Positions 44,171 to 52,854 are shown, numbered from the stretch's first letter. The stretch: 64,000 nucleotides of DNA from Dehalogenimonas sp. 4OHTPN (GCF_040448695.1 NZ_CP159307.1:496001-560000); one strand, 5' to 3'. Numbers and translations are program-made. Notes: generated from the sequence alone by a model not told the origin.

Positions 44171-44199
44171 TTGACATCCGGCCAGCCAGCTATTAATAT
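44171..44199 (+). promoter_or_regulatory. Promoter and possible operator of the Rrf2 gene
   Basis: TTGACA (44171-44176), 17 bases, TAATAT (44194-44199). Downstream, GTATC-TT-GATAC (44220-44231) is a small palindrome, a plausible self-binding site. Confidence 0.75.
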
Positions 44200-44267
44200 G
44201 AGAAAGTTCCTAACGTTTGGTATCTTGATACGCTATCAGTGGTTTATCGCCGCAGGGAGATTGGACG

Positions 44268-44723
44268 ATGAAATTATCAGCCCGGGGCCGGCATTCGATG
44301 GAAGCGATGTTCGATCTGGCCATTCACTACGGAGAGGGACCCATCCTCATCCGTGATATTGCCATGCGCCGCCGGATTTCCGAACAGTACCTGGCCCAGC
44401 TTTTTATCCCCCTGCGCATCGCTGGGCTGGTACGGAGTGTCAGAGGCGCCAACGGCGGATTTGTGTTGGCCAAGGAACCCTCCGAGATCCGCCTGTCTGA
44501 GGTCGTCCGGGCTACCGAGGGTTCCACCGCCCCTTCGGAATGTGTTGATGATGCCCGTGTCTGCTGGAAGGGCGAGCACTGCGTGACGCGCCAGGTTTGG
44601 ACCCAGATCAAACAGGCGACCGACGGCATTCTCAATTCCCTCACCCTTGCCGACATGGTCGAACGCTGGCGCCAGAGCGGAGTGCCCGAGGTGCCGGAAG
44701 AGGAAGGCCTCTTAAGTGCCTGA
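44268..44723 (+). CDS. Rrf2/IscR-family regulator
   Basis: 151 residues. Winged helix at 1-75 (MKLSARGRHSMEAMFDLAIH, RRISEQYLAQLFIPLRIAG, RGANGGFVLAKEP). Three cysteines follow near residues 91-106 (SECVDDARVCWKGEHC), the spacing for an FeS cluster as in IscR. It sits ahead of a small zinc-type protein and a cysteine desulfurase, so it most likely senses FeS status and controls that operon. Confidence 0.92.
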   Translation: MKLSARGRHSMEAMFDLAIHYGEGPILIRDIAMRRRISEQYLAQLFIPLRIAGLVRSVRGANGGFVLAKEPSEIRLSEVVRATEGSTAPSECVDDARVCWKGEHCVTRQVWTQIKQATDGILNSLTLADMVERWRQSGVPEVPEEEGLLSA

Positions 44724-44940
44724 CCGGACCTGTCACTGCTACGGCTGCGGACGTAATCAGGGTGTCGACCCATCAGAACTGCCTTGTTTCGCGCTCAAGG
44801 GCTGGTATATCTTATCCCACCTGGAGGGGCCGGAAGACATTAAACGCTACGGCTTCTGTTCAATCACCTGTTTACAGCGCTGGGTTAACGAACACGCCCC
44901 GTCCGTCCCTGAAATCTTCCTCAGCATTGACGAATTCTAA
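44716..44940 (+). CDS. Small cysteine-rich protein of the isc-like operon
   Basis: 74 residues, GTG start overlapping the Rrf2 gene by eight bases. It has CHCYGCGRNQG and FCSITCLQRW motifs, enough for one zinc or FeS site. No family recognised. Coupled to the Rrf2 gene and 58 bases before the cysteine desulfurase. Confidence 0.7.
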   Translation: MPDRTCHCYGCGRNQGVDPSELPCFALKGWYILSHLEGPEDIKRYGFCSITCLQRWVNEHAPSVPEIFLSIDEF

Positions 44941-44962
44941 CCCCCTTAAAACCGGGCGTCGA

Positions 44963-44990
44963 TTGCCTTCAACTGACCTTCTGCTATAAT
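44963..44990 (+). promoter_or_regulatory. Promoter of the cysteine desulfurase gene (leaderless layout)
   Basis: TTGCCT (44963-44968), 16 bases, TATAAT (44985-44990). The start ATG is only eight bases after the -10 box, so transcription would begin at or very near the A of ATG. Confidence 0.75.
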
Positions 44991-44998
44991 CAGGTCGC

Positions 44999-46156
44999 AT
45001 GAAACGCTGTTATTTCGACTACGCCGCCACCACACCGGTCGCTCCGGAAGTGCTGGAGGCGATGCTGCCCTATTTCAAAGACCGCTCCGGTAACCCTTCG
45101 GCGATCTACGCCGAGGGCCAGTTGGCGAGGCAGGCGGTGGAACATGCCCGCGCCTCCGTCGCCGGGTTAATTAATGCCCGGCCGGATGAAGTGGTTTTTC
45201 TTTCCGGCGGCACCGAAGCTGACAATACGGCTCTTTCCGGCGTCGCCGCCGGCGGGTGCAAAGGCCGTCATGTCATCACTACCGCCATTGAACACCACGC
45301 TGTACTGGAAACCTGCCATCAGTTGGAAAAGATCGGGATGGCGGTAACCTACCTGCCGGTCGGCGCAGATGGGCGGCTGGACCCGGCAGAGGTGCGGCAG
45401 GCCATCCGTCCGGATACGGCGCTGGTCTCGGTGATCATGGCGAACAACGAGATAGGCACGCTCCAGGACTTGGCTGAAATATCTGGAATCACCCGTGAAC
45501 ATGGGATTCTGCTGCACACCGATGCGGTTCAGGCTGTCGGCCGGGTCCCGGTCGATGTACAGGCACTGGGGGTGGACCTCCTGTCGATATCGGCGCACAA
45601 GCTCTACGGCCCGAAGGGCATCGGGGCTCTCTATATACGCAAAGGCACCCGGATTGTTCCGATTGTTTGGGGAGGCGGCCAGGAGCGCGGGCGCAGGAGC
45701 GGGACGGAAAACGTCCCCGGCATCGTCGGCCTGGGCAAAGCCGCGGAGATGGCGGTTTCAATGATGGCTTCGGAGGCGGTCAGGCTGACTGCCCTCCGCG
45801 ACAAATTAATCGCCGGGGTGCTTTCCGCGGTGCCCGCTACCCGGCTGAACGGCCACTCTTCACACCGGCTGCCGAATAACGCCAATTTCTCGTTCGACCA
45901 TGTTGAGGGCGAGAGCGTCTGCCTCAACCTTGATCTGGAAGGCATCTCGGCTTCGCCGGGATCCGCCTGTTCCTCCACCAGCACGGCGCCGTCCCACGTC
46001 TTGCTGGCTCTGGGATTACCGCCCCATCAGGCTTTCGGCTCGCTCAGATTATCACTGGGGCGCTGGACGACTGAGGCGGACATCGAACGGGTGCTTGCCG
46101 TCCTGCCTGAGGTCGTCGCCCGACTCCGGGCGATGTCGCCTTTCCGTAGCCAATAA
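44999..46156 (+). CDS. Cysteine desulfurase (NifS/IscS type)
   Basis: 385 residues. YFDYAATTPV at the start, the PLP lysine in SAHKLYGPKGIGALY, HTDAVQAVG and the mobile-loop cysteine in SPGSACSSTS identify it. It releases sulfur from cysteine for FeS clusters and, through FdhD, for formate dehydrogenase. Loop length is the short NifS/IscS type. It follows the Rrf2 regulator but has its own promoter. Confidence 0.95.
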   Translation: MKRCYFDYAATTPVAPEVLEAMLPYFKDRSGNPSAIYAEGQLARQAVEHARASVAGLINARPDEVVFLSGGTEADNTALSGVAAGGCKGRHVITTAIEHHAVLETCHQLEKIGMAVTYLPVGADGRLDPAEVRQAIRPDTALVSVIMANNEIGTLQDLAEISGITREHGILLHTDAVQAVGRVPVDVQALGVDLLSISAHKLYGPKGIGALYIRKGTRIVPIVWGGGQERGRRSGTENVPGIVGLGKAAEMAVSMMASEAVRLTALRDKLIAGVLSAVPATRLNGHSSHRLPNNANFSFDHVEGESVCLNLDLEGISASPGSACSSTSTAPSHVLLALGLPPHQAFGSLRLSLGRWTTEADIERVLAVLPEVVARLRAMSPFRSQ

Positions 46157-46168
46157 CTCGACGGAGGG

Positions 46169-47266
46169 TTATTCGGCTGGGGTCGGTGATACCGGAGCCG
46201 GCGGTTCTTTTCCCTGAGCTTCAAGGTATGGCTTTATCCGTTCGATGGCCGGGAAACCTGACAATACCACGGTCACATCGATCAGTCCCTTTTCGATCGG
46301 GTAATCACCGTATCTGATTGAGGCTCCGGGGGCGATGCTCTTCAGATACTCGCCGAGGAATTTGATTAGATCTGTGCCGATCTCTTTTTCCGGCGCTGAA
46401 ACCAGGTATAAAGCCTTGGTGGCGGTCTTGGTGTCGCATTGGACGGATAGTTCACTGATAGCCTCGTCCATGGCTTTGCGGCCGCTCATATTCTCGTCGC
46501 CCTCTTTATCCCAGGGCATCGTGATCAGGGGGATCAGGGTTTTGCCATAGCCGATGGCTGTCCATCCCGAGAGCATCTGCAGGATGTCGCTGGCGGCCAG
46601 CATGCCGACGCCGATGTGGCTGCGCTTCTTCTCTTCGCCGGCGCAAAGCAGGCTGTAGAACGGCCCGGCGATGGCCTTGTTGATCTCGGCGATATTGGCG
46701 CTCCAGGACATACCCTTTTTAACATACCGCTGATTCTCAATCAGGAAAACGGCGTCCATATTGACTTTGGCGCTGCGCAGGCAGTGGGTGGTGTTTTCCA
46801 CATTGATTTTTTCCAGCGCTTCCTCATGCTCGAAAGGCAGGACGCAGATGCCGAAAACCGCCTGATCGCGGTAGCGTTCCTTGAGTATCTCGGCGATGAC
46901 CGGCATGCAGCCCGCCGCGGTGCCGCCGGCCGTGCCGCCCAGCAGCAGGAAGGCGTCGGATTCGGCAAATTGCTTTGACTGGCGGATGGCGTCGATGACC
47001 TTGAAACCCTCTTCCCGGGCAATTTGGGCGGCCAGGGCAGCCTGTTTACCGACACCGCGGCCTTTGGTCTTGTTTTCGCCGATTACCAGCCGGTGTTTAG
47101 CTTTGATCGATGCCAGGCCGCGGAGTGACGAGGCATCGGTATCCACCGCGAAAGCCCCGGTCAGGATATCGACTTTGCGGAAACTGCGGGCTCTTTCGTG
47201 AAGACGGACGAATTCGTCGGCCAGCCGCCCGCCGCACTGTCCCAGGCCGATTACCATCAGTTTCAT
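46169..47266 (-). CDS. Tubulin/FtsZ-superfamily GTPase (CetZ-like)
   Basis: 365 residues from ATG 47266 with GGAGG seven bases upstream. VIGLGQCGGRLADEFVR is the first nucleotide loop; LLGGTAGGTAAGCMPVIAEIL is the tubulin signature loop in altered form (GGTAGGTAAG rather than GGGTGTG). PFEHEEALEKINVENT and NIAEINKAIAG follow. It differs from ordinary FtsZ: it has a long divergent C-terminal half, and lacks the conserved FtsZ tail. The nearest described relatives by layout are archaeal CetZ-type proteins. Its job could be cell shape or membrane organisation. Confidence 0.72.
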   Translation of the reverse strand: MKLMVIGLGQCGGRLADEFVRLHERARSFRKVDILTGAFAVDTDASSLRGLASIKAKHRLVIGENKTKGRGVGKQAALAAQIAREEGFKVIDAIRQSKQFAESDAFLLLGGTAGGTAAGCMPVIAEILKERYRDQAVFGICVLPFEHEEALEKINVENTTHCLRSAKVNMDAVFLIENQRYVKKGMSWSANIAEINKAIAGPFYSLLCAGEEKKRSHIGVGMLAASDILQMLSGWTAIGYGKTLIPLITMPWDKEGDENMSGRKAMDEAISELSVQCDTKTATKALYLVSAPEKEIGTDLIKFLGEYLKSIAPGASIRYGDYPIEKGLIDVTVVLSGFPAIERIKPYLEAQGKEPPAPVSPTPAE

Positions 47267-47604
47267 GGTGTTCCTCCTCGATTTTATTCCGGCTGTTGGT
47301 GGAAATGGGAAGCCGATTCCAGAGGGAGCCGCGGGTTTCCACTCTTTTGATTCTAACCCCCGATCCGCAGAATAGCAATAGATAGATGACATAATAATTA
47401 TATTCAATCAGTGTTGCGCATGTTTTAAGCCGTTCGCGTCAGGTTGTATTTGACATCTCGGGGCGACAAACCTATTATTTATTACCGTTCGTAACGATAA
47501 ATGCCAGGTCTGCAAGATATATTTCCACCAGCGGCGTTTCTCATTTATTCCAGGGCCGGCTTGCGACCTTTCGGCGTGCATTTAGATAAGACAGAGGAGT
47601 GCTG
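47267..47604. other. Divergent intergenic region
   Basis: About 340 bases between the tubulin-like gene and the methyltransferase operon, holding the + promoter at 47450-47478 and a small palindrome CGTT-CGT-AACG at 47486-47496. No gene. Confidence 0.7.
47450..47478 (+). promoter_or_regulatory. Promoter of the cyclase/UbiA operon
   Basis: TTGACA (47450-47455), 17 bases, TATTAT (47473-47478), 127 bases before the first start codon. The palindrome CGTTCGTAACG just after it overlaps the expected start site and could be an operator. Confidence 0.8.
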
Positions 47605-48372
47605 ATGGAGACTGTGGCGCCGGTAAAGGACCCGGGGTTCGATTCCGAAGAAGCTAAAAAACGTAAGAAGTACATGGTGGACCTGTTCGTGGTCCAGGCT
47701 AAGAATTATGATTTCCACGATGATGTCTACGGCCTGTATGCCCACCGGTTGTGGGTACGCACCATGGTCAAGATTATCGAAAAGTTCCTGAAGGGCAGGA
47801 AGCGCGCCGACATGCTGGATATGGGCTGCGGTACCGGCTTCGTCACCTTCAACGTCGCCCGCAAGCTGCCCAAGGTGGAAAGTATCGAGTCCTTCGACCT
47901 GTCCCCGGATATGATCGCCGTGGCCAAAGAGCGCTATGAGAAGGGTTTTAAAGGCCGCAAGATTAAGTTTTGGGTGGCCGACGCGGAAGTCCCCTTCGGT
48001 AAAAGCAAGTACGACATCGTCACCACCTCCTTCGCCTACCGCAATTTCGCCAACAAGCACCTGGCCACCCAGAACGTCTTCAATTCTCTTAAGCCGGGCG
48101 GCATCTTTGTTATCCAGGACCTGACCAAGCCCGAGAAGCACCCCATGAAGGGGCTGTACGCCTTCTATATGAAGTTCATCCTGCCGGTCATCGCCAGGAT
48201 CCTGGGCACCGAGAAATCGGCCGCCGGCTGGCTTAAAAAGAGTACCGACATGATGCCGACCAACGCTCAAATCCAGAAAATCCTGGAAGACAACGGCTTC
48301 ACAAGCTGTTACTACAAGAGCCTTTCAGGCGGCATCGCCTGCATCATCGTCGGCTTCAAGCCGGGAGGTTAG
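47605..48372 (+). CDS. UbiE-like methyltransferase A
   Basis: 255 residues from ATG 47605 with AGAGGAG upstream. SAM motif MLDMGCGTGFVTFNVA near residue 72, then SFDLSPDMIAVAKERY, FAYRNFANK and LKPGGIFVIQDLTKPEKHP. FRNF-type and TKPE segments are UbiE/MenG hallmarks, so C-methylation of a prenylated ring is the family default. It is a close paralogue of the next gene, two bases on; both begin with the same DPGFDSE..AKKRK block. First gene of the operon that includes a cyclase and a prenyltransferase. Confidence 0.85.
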   Translation: METVAPVKDPGFDSEEAKKRKKYMVDLFVVQAKNYDFHDDVYGLYAHRLWVRTMVKIIEKFLKGRKRADMLDMGCGTGFVTFNVARKLPKVESIESFDLSPDMIAVAKERYEKGFKGRKIKFWVADAEVPFGKSKYDIVTTSFAYRNFANKHLATQNVFNSLKPGGIFVIQDLTKPEKHPMKGLYAFYMKFILPVIARILGTEKSAAGWLKKSTDMMPTNAQIQKILEDNGFTSCYYKSLSGGIACIIVGFKPGG

Positions 48373-48374
48373 GG

Positions 48375-49142
48375 ATGGCGGCGGAAACAGCCGAGAGACA
48401 CCTGCAGGACCCCGGATTTGATTCCGAGGCTGCCAAAAAACGAAAGGCTTACATGCTGGAGCTTTTCGGCTACCAGGCGCCGAAATATGACCTGCACGAC
48501 GACATCATCGGCCTGGGCATCCACCGCCGCTGGGTCAAGGATGTCCTTAAAATCATCGGCCACTATAAAAAAGACAAATCCAACCTGAGGATGCTGGATC
48601 TGGCCTGCGGCACCGGCTTCGTTACCTTTAACACCGCCCGCCATTTTACTGACATTGACATCGACGCCTTCGACCTGGTGCCGGAGATGGTTGAGGTGGC
48701 TAAAAAGCGCTACGATAAAAGTTTCCAGGGCCGCCCGATTAAGTTCTGGGTTGGAGATTCCGAGGTGCCCTACGGCGAAAACAAGTACGATATCATCACC
48801 ACCTGTTTCGCCTTCCGCAACTTCCTCAACAAAAACCTAGCGGCGCAGAATGTCTTCAAGGCGCTCAAACCAGGCGGTGTCTTCATTATTCAGGATATGA
48901 CCAAGCCGGAGAAGCAACCGCTGCGGGCGCTGTACCTCTTTGCCCTGAAATATCTGCTGCCCGTCGCCGGGACCATCCTGGGCACCGCCAAGGGCTCGCC
49001 GCGCTACCTATACAACTCGGTTATGCTGCTGCCCAAGAATACCGATATCGCCAAAATCCTTACCGACAACGGTTTTAAAGACGTCTGGCACCGCTACCAG
49101 AGCGGCGGTATGGGCACGGTCGTCGTAGGTTATAAAAAATGA
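48375..49142 (+). CDS. UbiE-like methyltransferase B
   Basis: 255 residues. Same plan as the preceding gene: MLDLACGTGFVTFNTA, AFDLVPEMVEVAKKRY, FAFRNFLNK, LKPGGVFIIQDMTKPEKQP. The two proteins are similar along the whole length, so they arose by tandem duplication and may methylate two positions of one compound or form a heteromer. Its stop overlaps the cyclase start (ATGA). Confidence 0.85.
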   Translation: MAAETAERHLQDPGFDSEAAKKRKAYMLELFGYQAPKYDLHDDIIGLGIHRRWVKDVLKIIGHYKKDKSNLRMLDLACGTGFVTFNTARHFTDIDIDAFDLVPEMVEVAKKRYDKSFQGRPIKFWVGDSEVPYGENKYDIITTCFAFRNFLNKNLAAQNVFKALKPGGVFIIQDMTKPEKQPLRALYLFALKYLLPVAGTILGTAKGSPRYLYNSVMLLPKNTDIAKILTDNGFKDVWHRYQSGGMGTVVVGYKK

Positions 49143-50245
49143 TGAATGAAACGGCATACATGAAAACCCTGCAATATGACATCGGCGGCGGCCGGTCGCG
49201 GCCGATATATATCGGCCGGGGCATCCTCGACCGTTTATCCGAGTGCGCCGCGCCGCTTAAAGCCGATAAATTTTTCATTATCACCGACGACACCGTCGCC
49301 AAAACCTACGCTGAACCGGTCACCGCCGAACTCCGCAAGGTCGCTGAGACCCATGTATTTGTCTTCCCCGCCGGCGAACAGTCCAAGACGCTGAATACCC
49401 TTGAACAGCTGGGTGCCAAGATTTTGGATGCCCGCGCCACCAAATCTTCGGTCATCGTCTGCCTCGGCGGCGGCGTCGTCGGCAACCTCGGCGGCTTGCT
49501 GGCTGCGTTACTTTTTCGCGGCATCCGCTTCTTTCACGTGCCGACGACCATGGTGGCCCAGATCGACTCGGCTATCGGCCAGAAGCAGGCGGTCAACTAT
49601 AAGCGCGGCAAGAACCTTTTCGGCCAGTATTATCCCCCGGAGTTCGTCTTTATCGACTTTGCGTTCCTGCGTAATCTGCCGGCCCGGCAGATCCGGGCCG
49701 GCCTGGCCGAATCGGTCAAACACGGGCTGTGTCAGGAAGAGAGTTTCTTCGAGTACATCCGTGAGCTGGCGCCGGAGTTTTCCTGGGATGACATCGAGTA
49801 CATTTCCACCCATACCATAGAATTAAAGCTGGAGCTGCTGCTTATTGACCCCTATGAGGGCAAGCTGGACCCGCAGCTTGAGTTAGGCCATACTATCGGC
49901 CATGCCGTCGAGATCCGTAAAAACGGCCAGCTGCTGCACGGCGAAGCTATCGCTATAGGTATGACTGTCGAAGCCAAAATTTCGGCCGCCCTGGGTTTCA
50001 TGGATCCGGGCCTGGCGGCCCGAATCGAAAATATTTTTCAGAAGATCGGCCTGCCGACGCGTATCCCCGCCGACATCTCCATCGATGAAATCCTGGAAAC
50101 GCTCACCTTCGACAACAAGCGGCGCACCGCCATCAACGATTTCTTCCTGCTGGCCAGGTTCTGTGAGTTCCACAAAGAGAACGGCAAGATCGCCTGCAAG
50201 GTGCCGGAAGCGGTGTTGAGGCAAGTCCTTGAGAGCGCTTACTAA
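49139..50245 (+). CDS. Sugar-phosphate cyclase, dehydroquinate-synthase superfamily (DOI-synthase-like)
   Basis: 368 residues. It has the NAD site LGGGVVGNLGGLLAALLFRG, RAGLAESVKHG and the metal ligands in LGHTIGHAVE and LLHGEAIAIGM. Two positions differ from true AroB: the loop DSSVGGKTAVN reads DSAIGQKQAVN, and the LNLGHT or LNFGHT asparagine is glutamate (LELGHT). In 2-deoxy-scyllo-inosose synthases a KQAVN loop and a glutamate at this place are known features, so a non-shikimate carbocycle is likely. The substrate is unproven. Translationally coupled to the methyltransferase before it and overlapping ubiA after it. Confidence 0.78.
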   Translation: MMNETAYMKTLQYDIGGGRSRPIYIGRGILDRLSECAAPLKADKFFIITDDTVAKTYAEPVTAELRKVAETHVFVFPAGEQSKTLNTLEQLGAKILDARATKSSVIVCLGGGVVGNLGGLLAALLFRGIRFFHVPTTMVAQIDSAIGQKQAVNYKRGKNLFGQYYPPEFVFIDFAFLRNLPARQIRAGLAESVKHGLCQEESFFEYIRELAPEFSWDDIEYISTHTIELKLELLLIDPYEGKLDPQLELGHTIGHAVEIRKNGQLLHGEAIAIGMTVEAKISAALGFMDPGLAARIENIFQKIGLPTRIPADISIDEILETLTFDNKRRTAINDFFLLARFCEFHKENGKIACKVPEAVLRQVLESAY

Positions 50246-51155
50246 TCCGGCTTCGGTGTCGGCAGGCGTCTGGCTGCAGGCAGCCCGCCTGAAGTTCCTG
50301 CCCCAGGGCGTCTTTCCGGTGATCATCGCCGGAGCGGCGGCCTACTCGGCCGGGTTGTTCATTCCGCTTCACTTCGCCATCGCCCTGCTGGCCGCTGCCG
50401 CGGTGCAGATCGGCCTGACCATGTTCAACGATACCCTCGATTTCCAGTACGGCACCGATCGGACAACCATCGGCGCCAAGAACCCTTTTTCGGGCGGTTC
50501 GGGCGCCCTGACTTCCGGCCTCGTCAAGCCGCGGCAGGCGATGGCTGTCATCGTCGGGCTGTATCTCTTCGCTCTGGCCTGCGGCATCGGGCTGGCTTTC
50601 GCTTCCGGCGTTGAGAGCCTGTACATCGCCGCGTTGGGGGCTTTTATCTCCATCGCCTACTCGGCCAAGCCTTTCCGCCTGGCTTACCGCGGTCTCGGGG
50701 AACTGGCAATGCTCATCGGGTATGGCCCGGTGTTAACCGCCTGGGCTTACTACATTCACGCCTCGACGGTCACCCTGGATATTGTCCTGGCCGGAATCAT
50801 CCCCGGGCTGTGCATGTGGACGATGATCCTGATCAACGAAATCCCGGACTACGCCGAGGATTTTGCCGCCGGCAAGAAGAACCTGACCTACAGGCTGGGT
50901 CCGGCAGGCTCGAAGAACCTATTTCAAGCCTCGCTGGCCGCGGTCTACCTCTACATCGCTGTTCTCATCGCCGCTGGAACACTGCCGAAGGCGGCGGTCC
51001 TGGCCTTCCTGGGGATACCACTGGCCATTGGAGCGGCGGTGACCGCCCACCGGGAGTATGCTGATCCCTTGAAGGTTGCCAAAGCTAACAAGTACATGGT
51101 ATTAATATACTCTCTCACCAATGCGGCCGTAGCCGCGGCATTCTTGACGGCATGA
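50229..51155 (+). CDS. UbiA-family membrane prenyltransferase
   Basis: 308 residues with about eight to nine membrane helices; TTG start overlapping the cyclase end. Both aspartate motifs are present: FNDTLDFQYGTD (NDxxDxxxD) and INEIPDYAEDFAAGKKN (DxxxD). The second motif and the GKKNLTYRLG segment are like MenA-type enzymes, which attach a prenyl chain to an aromatic ring. Dehalococcoidia are thought not to use quinones for respiration, so the acceptor could be the carbocycle made by the cyclase. It would use chains from the polyprenyl synthase at 23862. Confidence 0.88.
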   Translation: MRALTNPASVSAGVWLQAARLKFLPQGVFPVIIAGAAAYSAGLFIPLHFAIALLAAAAVQIGLTMFNDTLDFQYGTDRTTIGAKNPFSGGSGALTSGLVKPRQAMAVIVGLYLFALACGIGLAFASGVESLYIAALGAFISIAYSAKPFRLAYRGLGELAMLIGYGPVLTAWAYYIHASTVTLDIVLAGIIPGLCMWTMILINEIPDYAEDFAAGKKNLTYRLGPAGSKNLFQASLAAVYLYIAVLIAAGTLPKAAVLAFLGIPLAIGAAVTAHREYADPLKVAKANKYMVLIYSLTNAAVAAAFLTA

Positions 51156-51244
51156 GCCAGACGTTTTCAACGATGACCGCGCGCGGCGTTTTACAGTAGA
51201 AGATGGCGTTAAGACCGCCGGCCTCAAAATAGCAAGGATGGAAA

Positions 51245-51871
51245 ATGGTAGAACCGAAGTTTTTTGAGACGATCGCCCCGGCTTATGATTTCCTGACCCG
51301 GCTGTTCATGGGAGGCACTTATGAGAGCATGCGGAAGCGCATGCTGAATGAGGATACATCCCAGATGGACATTCTGGACCTGTGCTGCGGCACCGGCTAT
51401 ATCAGCAATTCCATCAACGCCAGGCGTATCGTCGGGCTCGACCAATCGGAAGCCATGCTGGCGCGCAACGCCAGGGTGAAGAGGGACAACAAGGAACTGA
51501 TCAAAGGCAACGCTTATCAGATCAATTTCAAAGAAGGCGAGTTTGACCGTATTTACAACTCCAGCGCTTCTCATGAGTTCAAACTGTTCTCTCGCCTACT
51601 GAAAAAAAGCTTTCATGCGCTTAAGCCCGGCGGCAAGATCATCATTTTCGACATTTACCAGCCCAAGAACAGGCTGCTGCGTCTATTCATGAACACTTTC
51701 GTGAAATACGTTGTTGAACGGGGCATCATGTTCGTCCATACCAAAGAAGAATGGGCGCGGATGGTCACTGAAGCCGGTTTTGAGATTGAAGAACTCGAAC
51801 CGGTGAGGGGCTTTTATATCTTCGTCAAAGCCCGGAAACCGGAGCAGGCGGGGTTGCCGGCTGCGGGTTAA
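51245..51871 (+). CDS. Class I methyltransferase C of the cyclase operon
   Basis: 208 residues. ILDLCCGTGYISNSI is the SAM loop, then GLDQSEAMLARN and LKPGGKIIIFDIYQPKNR. It is more distant from the two UbiE-like paralogues upstream and lacks their FRNF block. It follows ubiA by about 90 bases in the same direction and probably belongs to the same pathway. The TKEEWARMVTEAGFEI end is typical of small-molecule methylases. Confidence 0.82.
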   Translation: MVEPKFFETIAPAYDFLTRLFMGGTYESMRKRMLNEDTSQMDILDLCCGTGYISNSINARRIVGLDQSEAMLARNARVKRDNKELIKGNAYQINFKEGEFDRIYNSSASHEFKLFSRLLKKSFHALKPGGKIIIFDIYQPKNRLLRLFMNTFVKYVVERGIMFVHTKEEWARMVTEAGFEIEELEPVRGFYIFVKARKPEQAGLPAAG

Positions 51872-51938
51872 AGCCCTTACATCAAACGGGCTGACGGTGT
51901 ATAATACACCAGTATTTTCTTGAGGGAGTAAACGGCAA

Positions 51939-52262
51939 ATGGGACTGACACTGGGTGAAGCTATCCGTCACATCACCAACAAGAATTACGCCTTGGTGGC
52001 CGGAGACCTTTTTGAGGATTGTTTCGGCCGCAAGTACGGCACGTCCGCGGCCATCCCGGCTAAAGACAAAGCGCAGTGGCCGATCAAGCTGGAGGAGAAA
52101 CTCAAATCCATCCACCAGCTCAAACTCGCGGAGGGCGAGTACAAGCGGACCCGCCAGGATATTGCCTCAGACACCTATCTGGAAGTCAAGGAATGGCTCG
52201 AGGATTCCATCGGCATCCCCCATCCCGAGATCGACCGCACATTCAAACTCGGCATAAAATAG
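51939..52262 (+). CDS. Hypothetical protein
   Basis: 107 residues with GAGGGAG before the ATG and TATAAT at 51899-51904. Mostly helical and charged (LGEAIRHITNKNYALVAGDLFEDCFGRK, then LEEKLKSIHQLKLAEGEYKR). No family recognised. A hairpin, CTTCTTCTGAAGGGCTGG-type, follows it before YqeY. Confidence 0.6.
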   Translation: MGLTLGEAIRHITNKNYALVAGDLFEDCFGRKYGTSAAIPAKDKAQWPIKLEEKLKSIHQLKLAEGEYKRTRQDIASDTYLEVKEWLEDSIGIPHPEIDRTFKLGIK

Positions 52263-52407
52263 TTTTGCTTTCGCTTTGAACTCAGTCCAGTCCTTCTTCT
52301 GAAGGGCTGGATTATTTTTAAGAGATGTCTCGCGTCTGGACAGGGATTTGACACGCCAGGTGATGCCTCATAGAATCGATGAAACGGATAAAGATAAGGA
52401 ACCGCAG

Positions 52408-52854
52408 ATGAGCCTGAAAGAAACCCTGCCCCTGGAACTCAAAGACGCTCTCCGCTCCGGCAACAAGGTTAAGCTGGACACTCTCCGCCTGATCCTTTCG
52501 GCGGTTAACTACGCCGAGATCGAGCAGCAGAAGCAACTCGACGACCCCGGCGTTCACGCCGTCATCGCTAAAATGATCAAACAGCGCCGCGAGAGCATCG
52601 ACGCTTTCAAAGCGGGCAACCGGCAGGATCTGGCGGACCGAGAACAGGCCGAACTGTCAATTCTCGAGAGCTATATGCTCAGGCAGTTGACCCGTGAAGA
52701 AATCACCGCCGAAGCCAAAAAGATCATCGCCGAGGTGGGGGCTAACAAGCCGCAGGATATGGGCAAGGTCATGGGCAGGCTGTCGCCGATGTTGAAGGGC
52801 AAAGCCGACGGCAAGGAAGTGGCTTCGGTGGTGACGGAGTTACTCAAGCAGTAG
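52408..52854 (+). CDS. GatB/YqeY-domain protein
   Basis: 148 residues from ATG 52408 (AAGGA upstream). KEALRSGNKVKLDTLRLILSA-type start, EIEQQKQLDD, VIAKMIKQRRESIDAFKAGNR and MGKVMGRLSPMLKGKADGKEV are YqeY marks. The family is related to the tail domain of GatB and is thought to bind tRNA; its cellular role is not settled. Confidence 0.93.
   Translation: MSLKETLPLELKDALRSGNKVKLDTLRLILSAVNYAEIEQQKQLDDPGVHAVIAKMIKQRRESIDAFKAGNRQDLADREQAELSILESYMLRQLTREEITAEAKKIIAEVGANKPQDMGKVMGRLSPMLKGKADGKEVASVVTELLKQ

Noticed and set aside
49139-50245. Annotating the cyclase simply as AroB (dehydroquinate synthase)
   Set aside because: The substrate loop (GQKQAVN) and LELGHT differ from AroB in the direction of 2-deoxy-scyllo-inosose synthases, so the specific shikimate call is not safe.
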